From: Dyadobacter pollutisoli
GTDB taxonomy: Bacteria > Bacteroidota > Bacteroidia > Cytophagales > Spirosomataceae
DNA: 64,000 nucleotides
Direction of reading: 5' to 3'
Assembly: GCF_026625565.1 (NCBI RefSeq)
Contig: NZ_CP112998.1
Location: 1,180,501 to 1,244,500, forward strand
In this document: piece after piece, positions 17,556 through 26,118 of the stretch
How the letters are laid out: each line of letters opens with the position of its first letter
How positions within the stretch are numbered: the first letter of the stretch is position 1
Notes under the pieces: model-generated
The model's database searches: none
The model's input: the letters and a program-made list of their open reading frames with translations, nothing else
Told to the model about the DNA's origin: nothing
Translations under genes and position numbers: made by a program

Positions 17556-18657
17556 GGATCTGGTTTAAAAATGTGCTCATTCTGCTGTAATCCGGCCACA
17601 ATCTCGACCCGTTTATAGTCCATTAGCCCAATTCTTACCTTTCGTTTTTTATTATTCTCAACAAGCACGTACCCGCCATCGATCAAATAATCTCTTGGGA
17701 TAGTAAGGGTTTTAGGCTTCTGGCTAATAATAACGTTTGCCTCGCATGTCAGGTTAGCATAAAGCGTCTCCGGCTTTTTCAAAAAATGTCCTTCCACGGT
17801 AAATGATTTTGAACCCTCATTCATATACGGCACAATTTTGCCTACTTCCCCCTCAAAGACCTGGCCTCTGTAACTATCCATCGCGATGGCTATCCTCTGG
17901 CCGGTTTTGACCTTGATGATGTCATATTCATCGATCTGCATCTCGATCAAAAAATCGTCACCTGCGCCGATGATTGCGACAGCGCTTTGAGGTGTGACCA
18001 TTTCGCCTGGTTCTTTAAGAATACTATAAACCTGGCCATCCTGCTGGCTTGTTACTATGTACTCTTTTGCTGTTGTTTTGGCGATCTGCAAGTTTTTCCG
18101 GGATTGCTGCTCCTGAAAGCTGAGTTGCTTTAATGTCTCCGTATACCGGAGTTTAGCCGTCTCGTAAGCGTTAAGTGCGTTGTTGTAATTGAGTTCACGT
18201 TGCTCAAACTCGTTGCGCGTACCGATTTTTTGCGCCCAAAGGTTTTTTGCCTGGACCAAAGAGACTGCTCATTTCCCAACTTAAGTTTGGCCAGCGAAAG
18301 TGCGTTCTTTAACTCATCCAGACGCTCGGTATTTGCAGTGATAGAGGCGTAGGCGACTGTTAATTCAGCATTTTCTGCATTAAGCCGGGCCACATTACCA
18401 ACCAGGCTCATGACCGGCGTGCCTTTCCGGATCAGCTCGCCTTCCGAGACAAGCACCTTATCGATCAGGCCGTTTACAGTTGAATAAACCCGGTACTGAT
18501 TCGCCCCTTTTATAATGCCCGAAGCGTAAACAGACTCCATGATATTTTCCATAGCGGGCTGAGTCGTTTCAGGCTTTCTGTGACAGCAGATCATCAATGC
18601 AACAATGGCGCTGAAAAGGGCCAGCTTTATAACCGGTATAGACCAATTTAAGTACAT
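17552..18657 (-). CDS. Membrane-fusion (HlyD/MacA-type) lipoprotein of the ABC exporter (one-base frameshift)
   Basis: 368 aa after restoring one base in the T6 run at 18243-18248 (A-run on the coding strand). N-terminal hydrophobic helix and Cys-containing leader (ALMICCHRK), lipoyl-type half motif GLIDKVLVSEGELIRKGTPV, a coiled-coil hairpin (about 95-190), the second lipoyl half QDGQVYSILKEPGEMV, then beta-barrel domains. It links the permease to an outer-membrane channel; no TolC gene is present here. It starts with a TAATG overlap on the DUF6544 gene. Confidence 0.85.
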
Positions 18658-19532
18658 TAGAAAATTTCAGTTTTATTGAATTCAATACTTGTGATTTTGA
18701 GTTTGAGATCGGAGAAGTACCCATCGGTCAGCTGCCATCCCGCTTCCAACTCATTTGGTATTAGCATTCCGTTCCTGGATTGATAATTACTAAATCTAAC
18801 TACCCACTTTTCTTTTTTGCCTTTCCATGGCCGGTAGGTTTCCATTCTGGAAATTTCCTGCTTACTGTTAAAGAAAGCCCTGCAAGTGATCAGTGCACCT
18901 TTATCACTGAAAGTCACCAAGGCCGATGCGGGATCAATGGGTAACCATTGAATGTTGTCACTGGGCAGCAAGGTGGTTGGATGGAACGTACTTTCTGCTA
19001 TCCAGCGCAAAAGCTCTCCTTCATCGCTTCGATATTTACGCGCTGGAAAGAAACCAAACCGATATACAACAGAGTTTCCGCTGCCTGCCAAATACGAATC
19101 CCTGGAAGATAGCATGTAACCTTTGCCATGCCACACAAAGCCGGGTTGCCAACCAGGGATATATTGCTGGGCATTGACCTCGATCCAATCTTTTTTGATA
19201 TCAGTCCTAAACTGCCCGTTCATAAGCATCCGGACTGATCTCACAGGCATTTGGCCTTCCTTCAAAACATGTTTAAGGTAGCCCTGAACAGGAGAGGGTA
19301 GCCCGCTGAGTTGATGGTATGAAAATGGCTTTGGATGCTGTATCGCAGGGTTTTTATAAAGCTGCTTTACAGCATTTTCAAACTGTACGGATCCATAGAA
19401 CTTACCGGCTGCGGGGACGATCACCGCGATGATAAAAATTAACAATAAAGCGGTCATTGTTGCCGATGAAGGCTGCTTAGGTTTTAAAGGCGTAGCTTTT
19501 CTGGCGTTTGAAAATTCGCTAATCGTTCTCAT
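18657..19532 (-). CDS. DUF6544/DUF6920-family protein with N-terminal membrane anchor
   Basis: 291 aa. One transmembrane helix (about 25-45: TALLLIFIIAVIVPAAGKF), then a soluble beta-rich domain with the family motifs LPSPVQGYLKHVLKEGQ, KPGFVWHGKG and NGMLIPNELEAGW. It is paralogous to the gene at 40581-41454, which has the same length once repaired. Function unknown. Its stop overlaps the start of the membrane-fusion gene by one base, making it the first gene of the ABC exporter operon; a role in exported-substrate handling is only a guess. Confidence 0.78.
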   Translation of the reverse strand: MRTISEFSNARKATPLKPKQPSSATMTALLLIFIIAVIVPAAGKFYGSVQFENAVKQLYKNPAIQHPKPFSYHQLSGLPSPVQGYLKHVLKEGQMPVRSVRMLMNGQFRTDIKKDWIEVNAQQYIPGWQPGFVWHGKGYMLSSRDSYLAGSGNSVVYRFGFFPARKYRSDEGELLRWIAESTFHPTTLLPSDNIQWLPIDPASALVTFSDKGALITCRAFFNSKQEISRMETYRPWKGKKEKWVVRFSNYQSRNGMLIPNELEAGWQLTDGYFSDLKLKITSIEFNKTEIF

Positions 19533-19664
19533 GGTATTCAGAGTTTAAGACCTAAACCTTGAACCTGCTGCTGATTTGGTTTCATTATGCAGATGTAAAA
19601 TTTATTTCTTTAAAACTATATTAATCCCTTCGACGCGCTACAGTCTATTGATCACCTCTAAAAA

Positions 19665-19676
19665 TGAGATATGTCA
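19665..19676. promoter_or_regulatory. Degenerate FNR-type box 5 (TGAG-ATAT-GTCA)
   Basis: One mismatch to TGAY-N4-RTCA, about 138 nt upstream of the DUF6544/ABC operon. Weaker than the other boxes in sequence and spacing. Confidence 0.4.
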
Positions 19677-19715
19677 TGAGAAGCGACCGGGAGCGGGCAG
19701 GACTTTTTTGCTGCC

Positions 19716-19892
19716 CTAAATAGAATCAGGAAAATGTATGGGGGGCATTTCTTTCGGCGCTGGCGGCTGTACTGGAAAACTTTCGGGATCGATCTCGGGG
19801 AACCCTGGGTTAACTGGTTCTGCAGGTATAGGGATGAACTCGGATACCTTGGCGGGCACTGGTATTTCTGGAAGATTCAATTTTTTGTTCAT
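19716..19892 (-). CDS. Small proline-rich protein
   Basis: 58 aa from MNKKLNLPEIPVPAKVSEF; about one residue in four is proline, with repeated P-x-P and IPxPAEP units and acidic residues. No signal peptide, no helix, no known family. A longer frame to 19949 would include the operator and is unlikely. An FNR-type box lies 44 nt upstream, arguing that it is a real regulated gene rather than chance. Confidence 0.6.
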   Translation of the reverse strand: MNKKLNLPEIPVPAKVSEFIPIPAEPVNPGFPEIDPESFPVQPPAPKEMPPIHFPDSI

Positions 19893-19930
19893 GAGTAGAT
19901 GATGGTTAAGTATTAGGTTAATTAGGCGCA

Positions 19931-19942
19931 CGACAAAAGTCA
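19931..19942. promoter_or_regulatory. FNR-type box 6 (CGAC-AAAA-GTCA)
   Basis: One mismatch; lies between the proline-rich gene (44 nt) and the divergent membrane-protein gene at 20040 (103 nt). Confidence 0.5.
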
Positions 19943-20039
19943 CATACAATATTGAGGCAGGTCATTCTTAATGAGCCGCCGTTCTGCTCTATTTGTGATT
20001 CCATAGTAAACAGGTTCATCAATTTTTCACCGGGAAGCC

Positions 20040-20393
20040 ATGATCAGGTATTTGTTTGTTTTTGTAATGTTAATCCACGGTTTGATACATTTGGCAGGAT
20101 TTGCAGCAGCATTCGGTTTTAGTAGGATTGACCCTATTTCTAGTGAGATAACTCGCCCTGTCGGCGCCTTGTCGTTAATTGCTACTATATCATTAACCCT
20201 GACTACAGTTTTCTTTTTACTAAGAAATGAAAATTGGCTTTGGGCGGCAATTCTCTCCATATTGGTCTCTCAGACAGTAATATTAATGGCTTGGCAGGAC
20301 GCAAGATTTGGAACAATTTTGAATATCATTATTGTCCTTGGCTTGTTAACAGATATTCTCACCAAAGAGATAAACGTCATTTTTCGAGACTAA
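20040..20393 (+). CDS. Four-helix membrane protein
   Basis: 117 aa, four hydrophobic segments (about 3-25, 40-62, 66-86, 92-110). The motif HGLIHLAGFAAAFGF and the conserved W/QDARFGTILN loop resemble the membrane module that accompanies or is fused to DUF6544 proteins in other bacteria. It may therefore partner with one of the two DUF6544 proteins of this island. No catalytic residue recognised. Confidence 0.7.
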   Translation: MIRYLFVFVMLIHGLIHLAGFAAAFGFSRIDPISSEITRPVGALSLIATISLTLTTVFFLLRNENWLWAAILSILVSQTVILMAWQDARFGTILNIIIVLGLLTDILTKEINVIFRD

Positions 20394-20469
20394 AATATTA
20401 ATTGATCCACAGCAACTTATAGTCACGAAGTCCGATACGCGCTTACTATTTAGCAATGCCCGAGCCGCC

Positions 20470-21642
20470 CTATAATATAATAGCGTTTTGGATATACCTG
20501 CCGTTTCTGACCACTTTCAAGAGCAGCCGCTGGCCTGGGTAGGAGCAGGCAATTACCTCGCTGAGCTCGGCCAACGATTCCACTGTTACCCCGGAAATAC
20601 TGGTGATAATATCACCGCGGGCCAAACCAGCCTCGTCAGCTGCGCCTCCGTTTTCGATGCTGCCTATTAAAATACCTGCGACCACACTGGTTTTCAACTC
20701 AGCTGCCGTTTCCGCATCCATTTCAACCGCTGTCATGCCGAAACTGCCGCGTCGCACCTGGCCATAGTTGCGTAAATCAGCAGCGGTTTTTTTGACTACT
20801 TTAACCGGAATAGCAAATGAATAACCTGCGTATACGCCGTTAGGTGAGGCGATCGCTGTTACAATCCCGAGAAGTTTTCCGGATATATCCAGTAACGCAC
20901 CCCCGCTATTGCCAATATTGACGACGCCATCAGTTTGAAGATAGGATTGCAGCGTCCATTGCTTTGAGCTATGCGCTATGTCGCGCGCTTTGTAGCTGAT
21001 AATGCCCTGAGTTACAGTAGATGTAAAGTTTAGCGGATTGCCCACGATTAAAACAATGTCCCCCACAGCGGCGGAATCTGAATTGCCAAATTCGATGAAG
21101 GGAAGGTTTTTTGCCTCGATTTTAAGTAATGCCAGATCGGTTGCTTTGTCGGTGCCGACTACCGTCGCCGGATAACTGCGCCTGTCTGCAAGGATAACTT
21201 CAATACTTTTCGCAGTGTTGATGACATGATAATTAGTAACTATATATCCGTCCTCACTGATCAGCACACCCGATGCGCTGCCGGTATTGTCTTGACGGCC
21301 GTCACCAGAAGGCATCCTATAAGGACCGACATAGTCTTTATTGAAAAATTCATAGTAGAAATCGGGTACGGGCAGGGGTGCTACTTCTGGGAAGATAGAC
21401 TTTACTTTTACGGTCGCCAATGTAGACATGCGCGCTGCGTGCCGGAAACTCAGGACGTTAGAAGAGCTCACCCCCGCGACAGTTTTTCGATGCCCGGATT
21501 TTTGTTGTGAAGCGAAAGGATCGCTTCTATTTTGGGCAATTTCCTGAGCGTTTCTTTGACACCCAGCCAGGATCATATAAAGTATTAATACAATTCCCAA
21601 TCGACTGTATTCTAACCTGGGAAAGAGAAAATTCACCATCAT
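20470..21642 (-). CDS. HtrA/DegP-type serine protease lipoprotein with PDZ domain
   Basis: About 390 aa. Lipoprotein-type leader ending MILAGC. Trypsin-like domain (about 85-290) with the catalytic triad His in TNYHV, Asp in TDLALLK and Ser in GNSGGALL. One PDZ domain (about 300-388) follows, with GSIENGGAADEAGLARGDII. Periplasmic quality-control protease. The segment before the serine reads DGVVNIGNSGG rather than the usual DAAINPGNSGG, a modest deviation. Likely co-transcribed with the membrane protein at 21690 and the USP at 22238. Confidence 0.88.
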   Translation of the reverse strand: MMVNFLFPRLEYSRLGIVLILYMILAGCQRNAQEIAQNRSDPFASQQKSGHRKTVAGVSSSNVLSFRHAARMSTLATVKVKSIFPEVAPLPVPDFYYEFFNKDYVGPYRMPSGDGRQDNTGSASGVLISEDGYIVTNYHVINTAKSIEVILADRRSYPATVVGTDKATDLALLKIEAKNLPFIEFGNSDSAAVGDIVLIVGNPLNFTSTVTQGIISYKARDIAHSSKQWTLQSYLQTDGVVNIGNSGGALLDISGKLLGIVTAIASPNGVYAGYSFAIPVKVVKKTAADLRNYGQVRRGSFGMTAVEMDAETAAELKTSVVAGILIGSIENGGAADEAGLARGDIITSISGVTVESLAELSEVIACSYPGQRLLLKVVRNGRYIQNAIIL

Positions 21643-21689
21643 AATTGTACACTTAAAATAGAGCGAAGGCTTTTTGAACATCTAGCGCG

Positions 21690-22172
21690 TTACCGAGTCT
21701 TTCCGGTAAGAACAGTATGGCTTGGCGACTTTTGTAGATAATAAAGTGCAAGGGCAGCGAATGCTGGCGCTGGAAAAGCAGCCCTCAATCCTAGTGGAAA
21801 TAGCGCTATTAACAGCATCATTCCGCACCAGCAACCCAGAACGAAAATCAAGCCTTTGCGTGTCAATGCAATTGAGGCTAATCCCTGGCAACCAGCAATT
21901 ATCCAGAGTATAGGTTTACCCAGATCTCCCAAGGCTTTGCCGAGAAAGAAGTGATAGGGCAGGGTGATGATTTCTGCTTCTTTGGCATAGAGCCAGGACA
22001 TTTCCATAGCCTTTGATATATTGATCAGGCAACAAGCCGCAAAGAAAATTGAAAGCATTGCCCGACCAGCGCCAGGATGTTTTATTGTTGCCCAAAGCAA
22101 GATAAGGGCGGTAAGGTTGCTGCCAGTATAAATGGCCCAGAAAATAAGTGGTGCCAGTAGTGTGTCTTCCAT
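21690..22172 (-). CDS. Multi-pass membrane protein of unknown function
   Basis: 160 aa with four to five hydrophobic helices; starts MEDTLLAPLIFWAIYTGSN. Charged loop KAMEMSWLYAKEAE between helices 2 and 3. No family recognised with confidence. Short gaps to the USP gene before it and the protease gene after it on the same strand imply a shared transcript from box 7. Confidence 0.65.
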   Translation of the reverse strand: MEDTLLAPLIFWAIYTGSNLTALILLWATIKHPGAGRAMLSIFFAACCLINISKAMEMSWLYAKEAEIITLPYHFFLGKALGDLGKPILWIIAGCQGLASIALTRKGLIFVLGCWCGMMLLIALFPLGLRAAFPAPAFAALALYYLQKSPSHTVLTGKTR

Positions 22173-22237
22173 GACTTTTGTAGTAGAAGTGTTTGTACTG
22201 ATTTTAGCGGTTTGTGAAAATCGATTTCGAAAATGGC

Positions 22238-23074
22238 TTATTGGTCTGGTTTCAAATGATAGACCAGCAATGGCAAGTGCGTATCCAATACCAATTTTTT
22301 AGTTAGACTTGGATTGATCAAATGCTCTTCAAGAAATCCTCTTTCTCTTGAGGACACAATAATCAAATCCGCTTGCACCTGATCGCAGTACGCCTCGATT
22401 CCGTGTATTACCCTCTGGTTTTTCGTAACAACGATATCGTTATCGGCCAGGTTAAATTGTGCTTTGATCTCATCTATAAATTGACCATCAGGTTGAATAT
22501 CTGGCTGTGTCCAGGCATCCACTTTTAAGAACGTCAACGTAGCGCCAAGCTGCTTTACCAAATCCGTTACCTGCGCAATAATCTCGTTCTCTTCGTATTC
22601 AAGTTGGGTGGCATAAATGATTTTCTCAAATGAAAACTTACTTGTTTGAGCAGGCACAATCAATACCGGGCAGGAGGCGTGCTTGGCTATGGAAGTGGTA
22701 GAACTTCCAACTAGTTTATCCATGAAACTTCCCTTTCCAGTCCTACCCATCACGATCAGGTCTGCTTGTGATTCTTTAGATTGACGTATGATCGCATCAT
22801 GGATACCTTCGGCGCGCCAGATCGCCTCTGCAGTTAGTCCCTCTTTTTTGGCCTGCTCGCTGTGATCGTTTAACTGTTTTCTATACTGTTCTTCTAGCTG
22901 CTGGTAGATAGGCAAGGCATAAATCGTTTCTGGAATCGCGATGTCAGAAATGTAAGGTTGATACACATACATCAACAGGAGCTTTGCACCTGTTTTTGCT
23001 GCAATACCTTTTGCAACGGAAAGGGCCTTTTCTGAGGGACCCGAGAAATCAATGGGAACAAGGATCGTTTTCAT
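22238..23074 (-). CDS. Universal stress protein, two USP domains
   Basis: 278 aa. First domain 1-145 has the canonical ATP-binding motif GRTGKGSFMDKLVGSS (G-2x-G-9x-G-S). The second domain (150-278) is degenerate but keeps DLIIVSSRERGF. Starts MKTILVPIDFSGPSEKAL, the family consensus. Closely related to the USP at 35971 (shared ALPIYQQLEEQYRKQLN-like region and C-terminal LVYH). Cytoplasmic stress protein under box 7. Confidence 0.92.
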   Translation of the reverse strand: MKTILVPIDFSGPSEKALSVAKGIAAKTGAKLLLMYVYQPYISDIAIPETIYALPIYQQLEEQYRKQLNDHSEQAKKEGLTAEAIWRAEGIHDAIIRQSKESQADLIVMGRTGKGSFMDKLVGSSTTSIAKHASCPVLIVPAQTSKFSFEKIIYATQLEYEENEIIAQVTDLVKQLGATLTFLKVDAWTQPDIQPDGQFIDEIKAQFNLADNDIVVTKNQRVIHGIEAYCDQVQADLIIVSSRERGFLEEHLINPSLTKKLVLDTHLPLLVYHLKPDQ

Positions 23075-23148
23075 AGCTGATTGATAAAATTCGTGACAGG
23101 ATTTTTTTGCGATGTATTAAAAGTAGATGTTAGCGCTGGGTAGGATTA

Positions 23149-23160
23149 TGACTTCGGTCA
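23149..23160. promoter_or_regulatory. FNR-type box 7 (TGAC-TTCG-GTCA)
   Basis: Exact match centred 80 nt upstream of the USP gene at 23074 and about 142 nt before the divergent DinB-family gene. Confidence 0.65.
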
Positions 23161-23296
23161 CAAGTCAAAATGATAATACTCTGATAAGAAGTTTGATAAG
23201 ATCTTTTCATCACACATATATCACATCCTTAAATGATCTGACTCATAGCCCTGTGTTTGCAGAAATAGTTGTTTTGTATTAAAAACCGAAAATAAA

Positions 23297-23764
23297 ATGG
23301 AACTACAACTAAAAACACAGACGCTTCTTTCTCTCTGGAAGGAAGCAAGGACACGTTTCTCCACTCAATTAATAAGCCTTCAATCCCAGGACCTGATTCG
23401 AAAATTGCCCCTCACACAGAATACTGTGGGATTCCTGATCAGGCATATTGGAGATGTGGAATTGTTATTTGCCAAAAACGTTTTTGGAAGTAAGCTCTCA
23501 GTGAGCGCAAAAACATTGATCGCTCAGCATGATACAGGGGAATGGACGGATCTGGCCAGCCTGCTTGAATATGTGTCTCATTCAGCCGAAGCGTTGGAAA
23601 TCGCTATTGGACTGCAAAGTGATCAGGATTGGGATACTGAGATTGTAACCAAAGAGTTTGGGGTGAAAACGAAAGCGGAATCGCTTGGAAGGATCATATC
23701 TCATACTGCACACCATGGCGGGCAACTGGCCATTATCCTCAAATATGCAGACGGCGCGAAATAG
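23297..23764 (+). CDS. DinB-family protein
   Basis: 155 aa four-helix-bundle protein of the DinB/DUF664 superfamily. The three metal-binding His positions are visible: one in LIRHIGDVE (near 50) and two in the C-terminal HTAHHGGQ motif. Members include thiol-dependent S-transferases (BstA and relatives using bacillithiol or mycothiol), notable because a bacillithiol gene, bshB1, lies at the window start. Substrate unknown. Confidence 0.85.
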   Translation: MELQLKTQTLLSLWKEARTRFSTQLISLQSQDLIRKLPLTQNTVGFLIRHIGDVELLFAKNVFGSKLSVSAKTLIAQHDTGEWTDLASLLEYVSHSAEALEIAIGLQSDQDWDTEIVTKEFGVKTKAESLGRIISHTAHHGGQLAIILKYADGAK

Positions 23765-23778
23765 CCGGGTTCAGAATT

Positions 23779-24024
23779 TCAATTGATGTCAATTACCTGC
23801 TCACTACAAAATTGCGATTTACCTTGCGACCAGATCAATTGTGCCAGCCATTGGCCTTTTTCTAAAATCTCAGTAGAAATGGCGTGAATCGGTTTACTGG
23901 TCGGGGCGATCTTGAAAGAGAAGTTCTCAAGACTTTTAGAAGATTTTGAAAATACGATTTCAGCTTTTGTAAAGTACATCGGTAAAACGAATGTTACTTG
24001 TTGGGAATTGGGTTGGTAAGTCAT
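23779..24024 (-). CDS. Small protein with FixH-like C-terminal signature
   Basis: 81 aa, no signal peptide or helix. The C-terminal pattern KGQWLAQLIWSQGKSQFCSEQ resembles the end of the extracytoplasmic domain of FixH-type proteins (G-x-W-x-x-x-L-x-W with a terminal E-x-x-I), but the N-terminal membrane anchor is absent. It may be a solitary beta-sandwich fragment or an unrelated small protein. It lies next to degenerate box 8. Confidence 0.45.
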   Translation of the reverse strand: MTYQPNSQQVTFVLPMYFTKAEIVFSKSSKSLENFSFKIAPTSKPIHAISTEILEKGQWLAQLIWSQGKSQFCSEQVIDIN

Positions 24025-24135
24025 ATCGTGGGAGTGTGGAAATATTAAATAGAAATTGAGTTAAGCCTTGCTATCAATAGGACAATATTATCGCTGCTGC
24101 CAATCATATGTAATGATCCTGGTAGCAGCCAAATA

Positions 24136-24147
24136 TGATATTTCTCA
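24136..24147. promoter_or_regulatory. Degenerate FNR-type box 8 (TGAT-ATTT-CTCA)
   Basis: One mismatch, embedded in the palindrome ATGA-N6-TCAT, about 117 nt upstream of the FixH-like gene (minus strand). Confidence 0.4.
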
Positions 24148-24193
24148 TGAGGACCGGTTTGCATCGAAGTTTTATACATTGATTATCAAAGCA

Positions 24194-24205
24194 TGATTGT
24201 GATCA
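24194..24205. promoter_or_regulatory. FNR-type box 9 (TGAT-TGTG-ATCA)
   Basis: Exact match centred 87 nt upstream of the DUF4136 lipoprotein start at 24287. Confidence 0.6.
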
Positions 24206-24286
24206 GCCGAAAGGCAATCTAATATCATTACGTAGTAGCTGTTCAGATGGTAATTTGGTAGATCATTTATCTGATCCCGATAACTC

Positions 24287-24853
24287 ATGAAACGACTGGT
24301 ATATCTTCTGGCAATCTTTGCGATGGCATGCAGCCCGGAAATCCGGATCTACTCTGATTATGACAAAGAATTTGATGTGGCGCAGTTTCGTACCTATCAC
24401 TGGTCGAAACCTTTGGCCGACCAGGAGTGGTACCCTTTATACTATAATGAAATGACTGACAAAAGGATCAGATCAGCGGTAAATGACCTGTTAGCAGTAC
24501 GGGGTTACGTGCTGACCGATAGCAGCGCTGAGCTTACACTGGATTACACGATCACTGTTGAAGAACGATCGGTATTCTTGCCGGACCCTTATGGGTACAT
24601 GTATTGGGATTATTATATGCGGTCAAGACCCGATGTTTTTAACTATCGGGAAGCCACTTTGGCACTGGAAGTATCAAATGCATCGGACGGGCACCTCCTA
24701 TGGCGTGGGTGGGCAGTAGGAGTCCTGGAAGTTGTAGTTTATGAAAGCGGCGATGTGGAGGTAGCGATCCGGTCTGCCTTAGCTAAGATTCTCAAGGACT
24801 TTCCAGACTCAGTAAAAAGACAAAGTGTAGATATGCCGATCAAAATACACTAA
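24287..24853 (+). CDS. DUF4136 lipoprotein
   Basis: 188 aa. Type II signal peptide with lipobox Cys at FAMACSPE. The DUF4136 pattern is visible: YDKEFDVAQFRTYHW near the N-terminus, and a C-terminal WRGWAVG ... ILKDFP segment. Envelope lipoprotein, function unknown. Its 3' end converges with and overlaps that of hemA by four bases. Confidence 0.82.
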   Translation: MKRLVYLLAIFAMACSPEIRIYSDYDKEFDVAQFRTYHWSKPLADQEWYPLYYNEMTDKRIRSAVNDLLAVRGYVLTDSSAELTLDYTITVEERSVFLPDPYGYMYWDYYMRSRPDVFNYREATLALEVSNASDGHLLWRGWAVGVLEVVVYESGDVEVAIRSALAKILKDFPDSVKRQSVDMPIKIH

Positions 24854-26118
24854 TAGAAATTAACGGAATGGTGTAAGTTCTTTTTGTCGAGGTTGAACAG
24901 GTCTTGCAGGGCCTGGACTAATATTTCTGGCTCACCTTGTTTGCACGCCTGTTTAAGTTGAAGAACGGGTTGTTTGATGATCTTCTGAATGATACTGCTG
25001 GTGATTCGTTCCACGTTTTCAAGCTCTTGTGGCGACAAGCCCTTTGTAGCTCGGGCAATTTCCTGGCTCCGGATCTGCTCGAGGGCCTGCTTTAATTGTT
25101 GAACCACCGGTTGCATGACCATCTGCTTTGACCAGTCATCAAAATCGGAAATGGCCTCTGAGATAATCTGATTTACCATTGGGATCGCCTGCATTCTTTG
25201 TGCCAGGCTTTCGTCAGTCCTGGCGCGTATCCCATCAATGTTATAAATTAAAACGCCGGGGATATCCTCTACATCCGGGCTTACACTGATTGGTACCGAC
25301 AGGTCGATCAGGTATTTGAAAGTGTAGCTGCCAGACCGGCCCAACATATCTTTTGTGAAAAATGGTTTATCCATGACAATGGAGGAAATGATCACATCGG
25401 CGGCAGCAATCTCGCCTTCCATCTCATCAAAATCCGCAGTCCTGTGGCCATATTTTGAGCCGAGCTCTTCGGCCTTGCTTTTTGTCCGGTTGACTAATGT
25501 TACCTGGGTGCCTGGTGGAAGGTTCTTGACCACATCGGTACCAATTTCTCCCAAGCCCACAACCAGGATTTTTGGATTCTGCACCAGACTTTTTAGAAGT
25601 TCTACGGTTGCGTAGGACGCAGAGCAGGCTCCGTCCCGGAATGCTGTCTGTTGGACCACTCTCTTATTGGCGAAAAATATCGTGTGTAGAAGCCGGTGAA
25701 GGAAAGGGCCAGCCAGATCAAGGTCGATACTGCATTGGTATGCCTGCTTGACCTGGTTTATAATCTGCATATCACCAATCACCTGGGAGTGTAAGCCCAA
25801 AGAAACTTCAAACAAGTGCTGAACTGTATCTTCTTCGCAGACAAGCTGTTTAAAATAGCTCAAATACTTCTCAGTGTGATTTATCTGTTTTTCAATTAAC
25901 AAGAGCTTGATGATGCCCTCGTTAAGATCTTTGGATGATGAATAATAGATCTCTGTCCTGTTGCAGGTCGAAAGCACCAGCAATTCGCTGACCAGAAAAT
26001 ACTCCTTTATCCGCAGCATGAGCTGTTTGGCTTCGGTGTCATTGAGCGTGAACAGCCCCCTGACATGCAAGGGCGCATTGCGATAGGAGAGGCTAACTGC
26101 CTTAAATAAATTAGGCAT
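24850..26118 (-). CDS. hemA: Glutamyl-tRNA reductase
   Basis: First committed enzyme of the C5 pathway of heme synthesis, reducing Glu-tRNA to glutamate semialdehyde with NADPH. About 422 aa. The catalytic motif STCNRTEIY, NADPH loop VVGLGEIG and the C-terminal dimerisation helices are intact. The start at 26118 (MPNLFKAVSLSYRN) is preferred; 26124 is possible. It overlaps the end of the upstream ADH gene, so it should share box 10. Its presence on a mobile island suggests a second hemA copy serving heme demand under the island's control; confirmation needs the rest of the genome. Confidence 0.93.
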   Translation of the reverse strand: MPNLFKAVSLSYRNAPLHVRGLFTLNDTEAKQLMLRIKEYFLVSELLVLSTCNRTEIYYSSSKDLNEGIIKLLLIEKQINHTEKYLSYFKQLVCEEDTVQHLFEVSLGLHSQVIGDMQIINQVKQAYQCSIDLDLAGPFLHRLLHTIFFANKRVVQQTAFRDGACSASYATVELLKSLVQNPKILVVGLGEIGTDVVKNLPPGTQVTLVNRTKSKAEELGSKYGHRTADFDEMEGEIAAADVIISSIVMDKPFFTKDMLGRSGSYTFKYLIDLSVPISVSPDVEDIPGVLIYNIDGIRARTDESLAQRMQAIPMVNQIISEAISDFDDWSKQMVMQPVVQQLKQALEQIRSQEIARATKGLSPQELENVERITSSIIQKIIKQPVLQLKQACKQGEPEILVQALQDLFNLDKKNLHHSVNFY

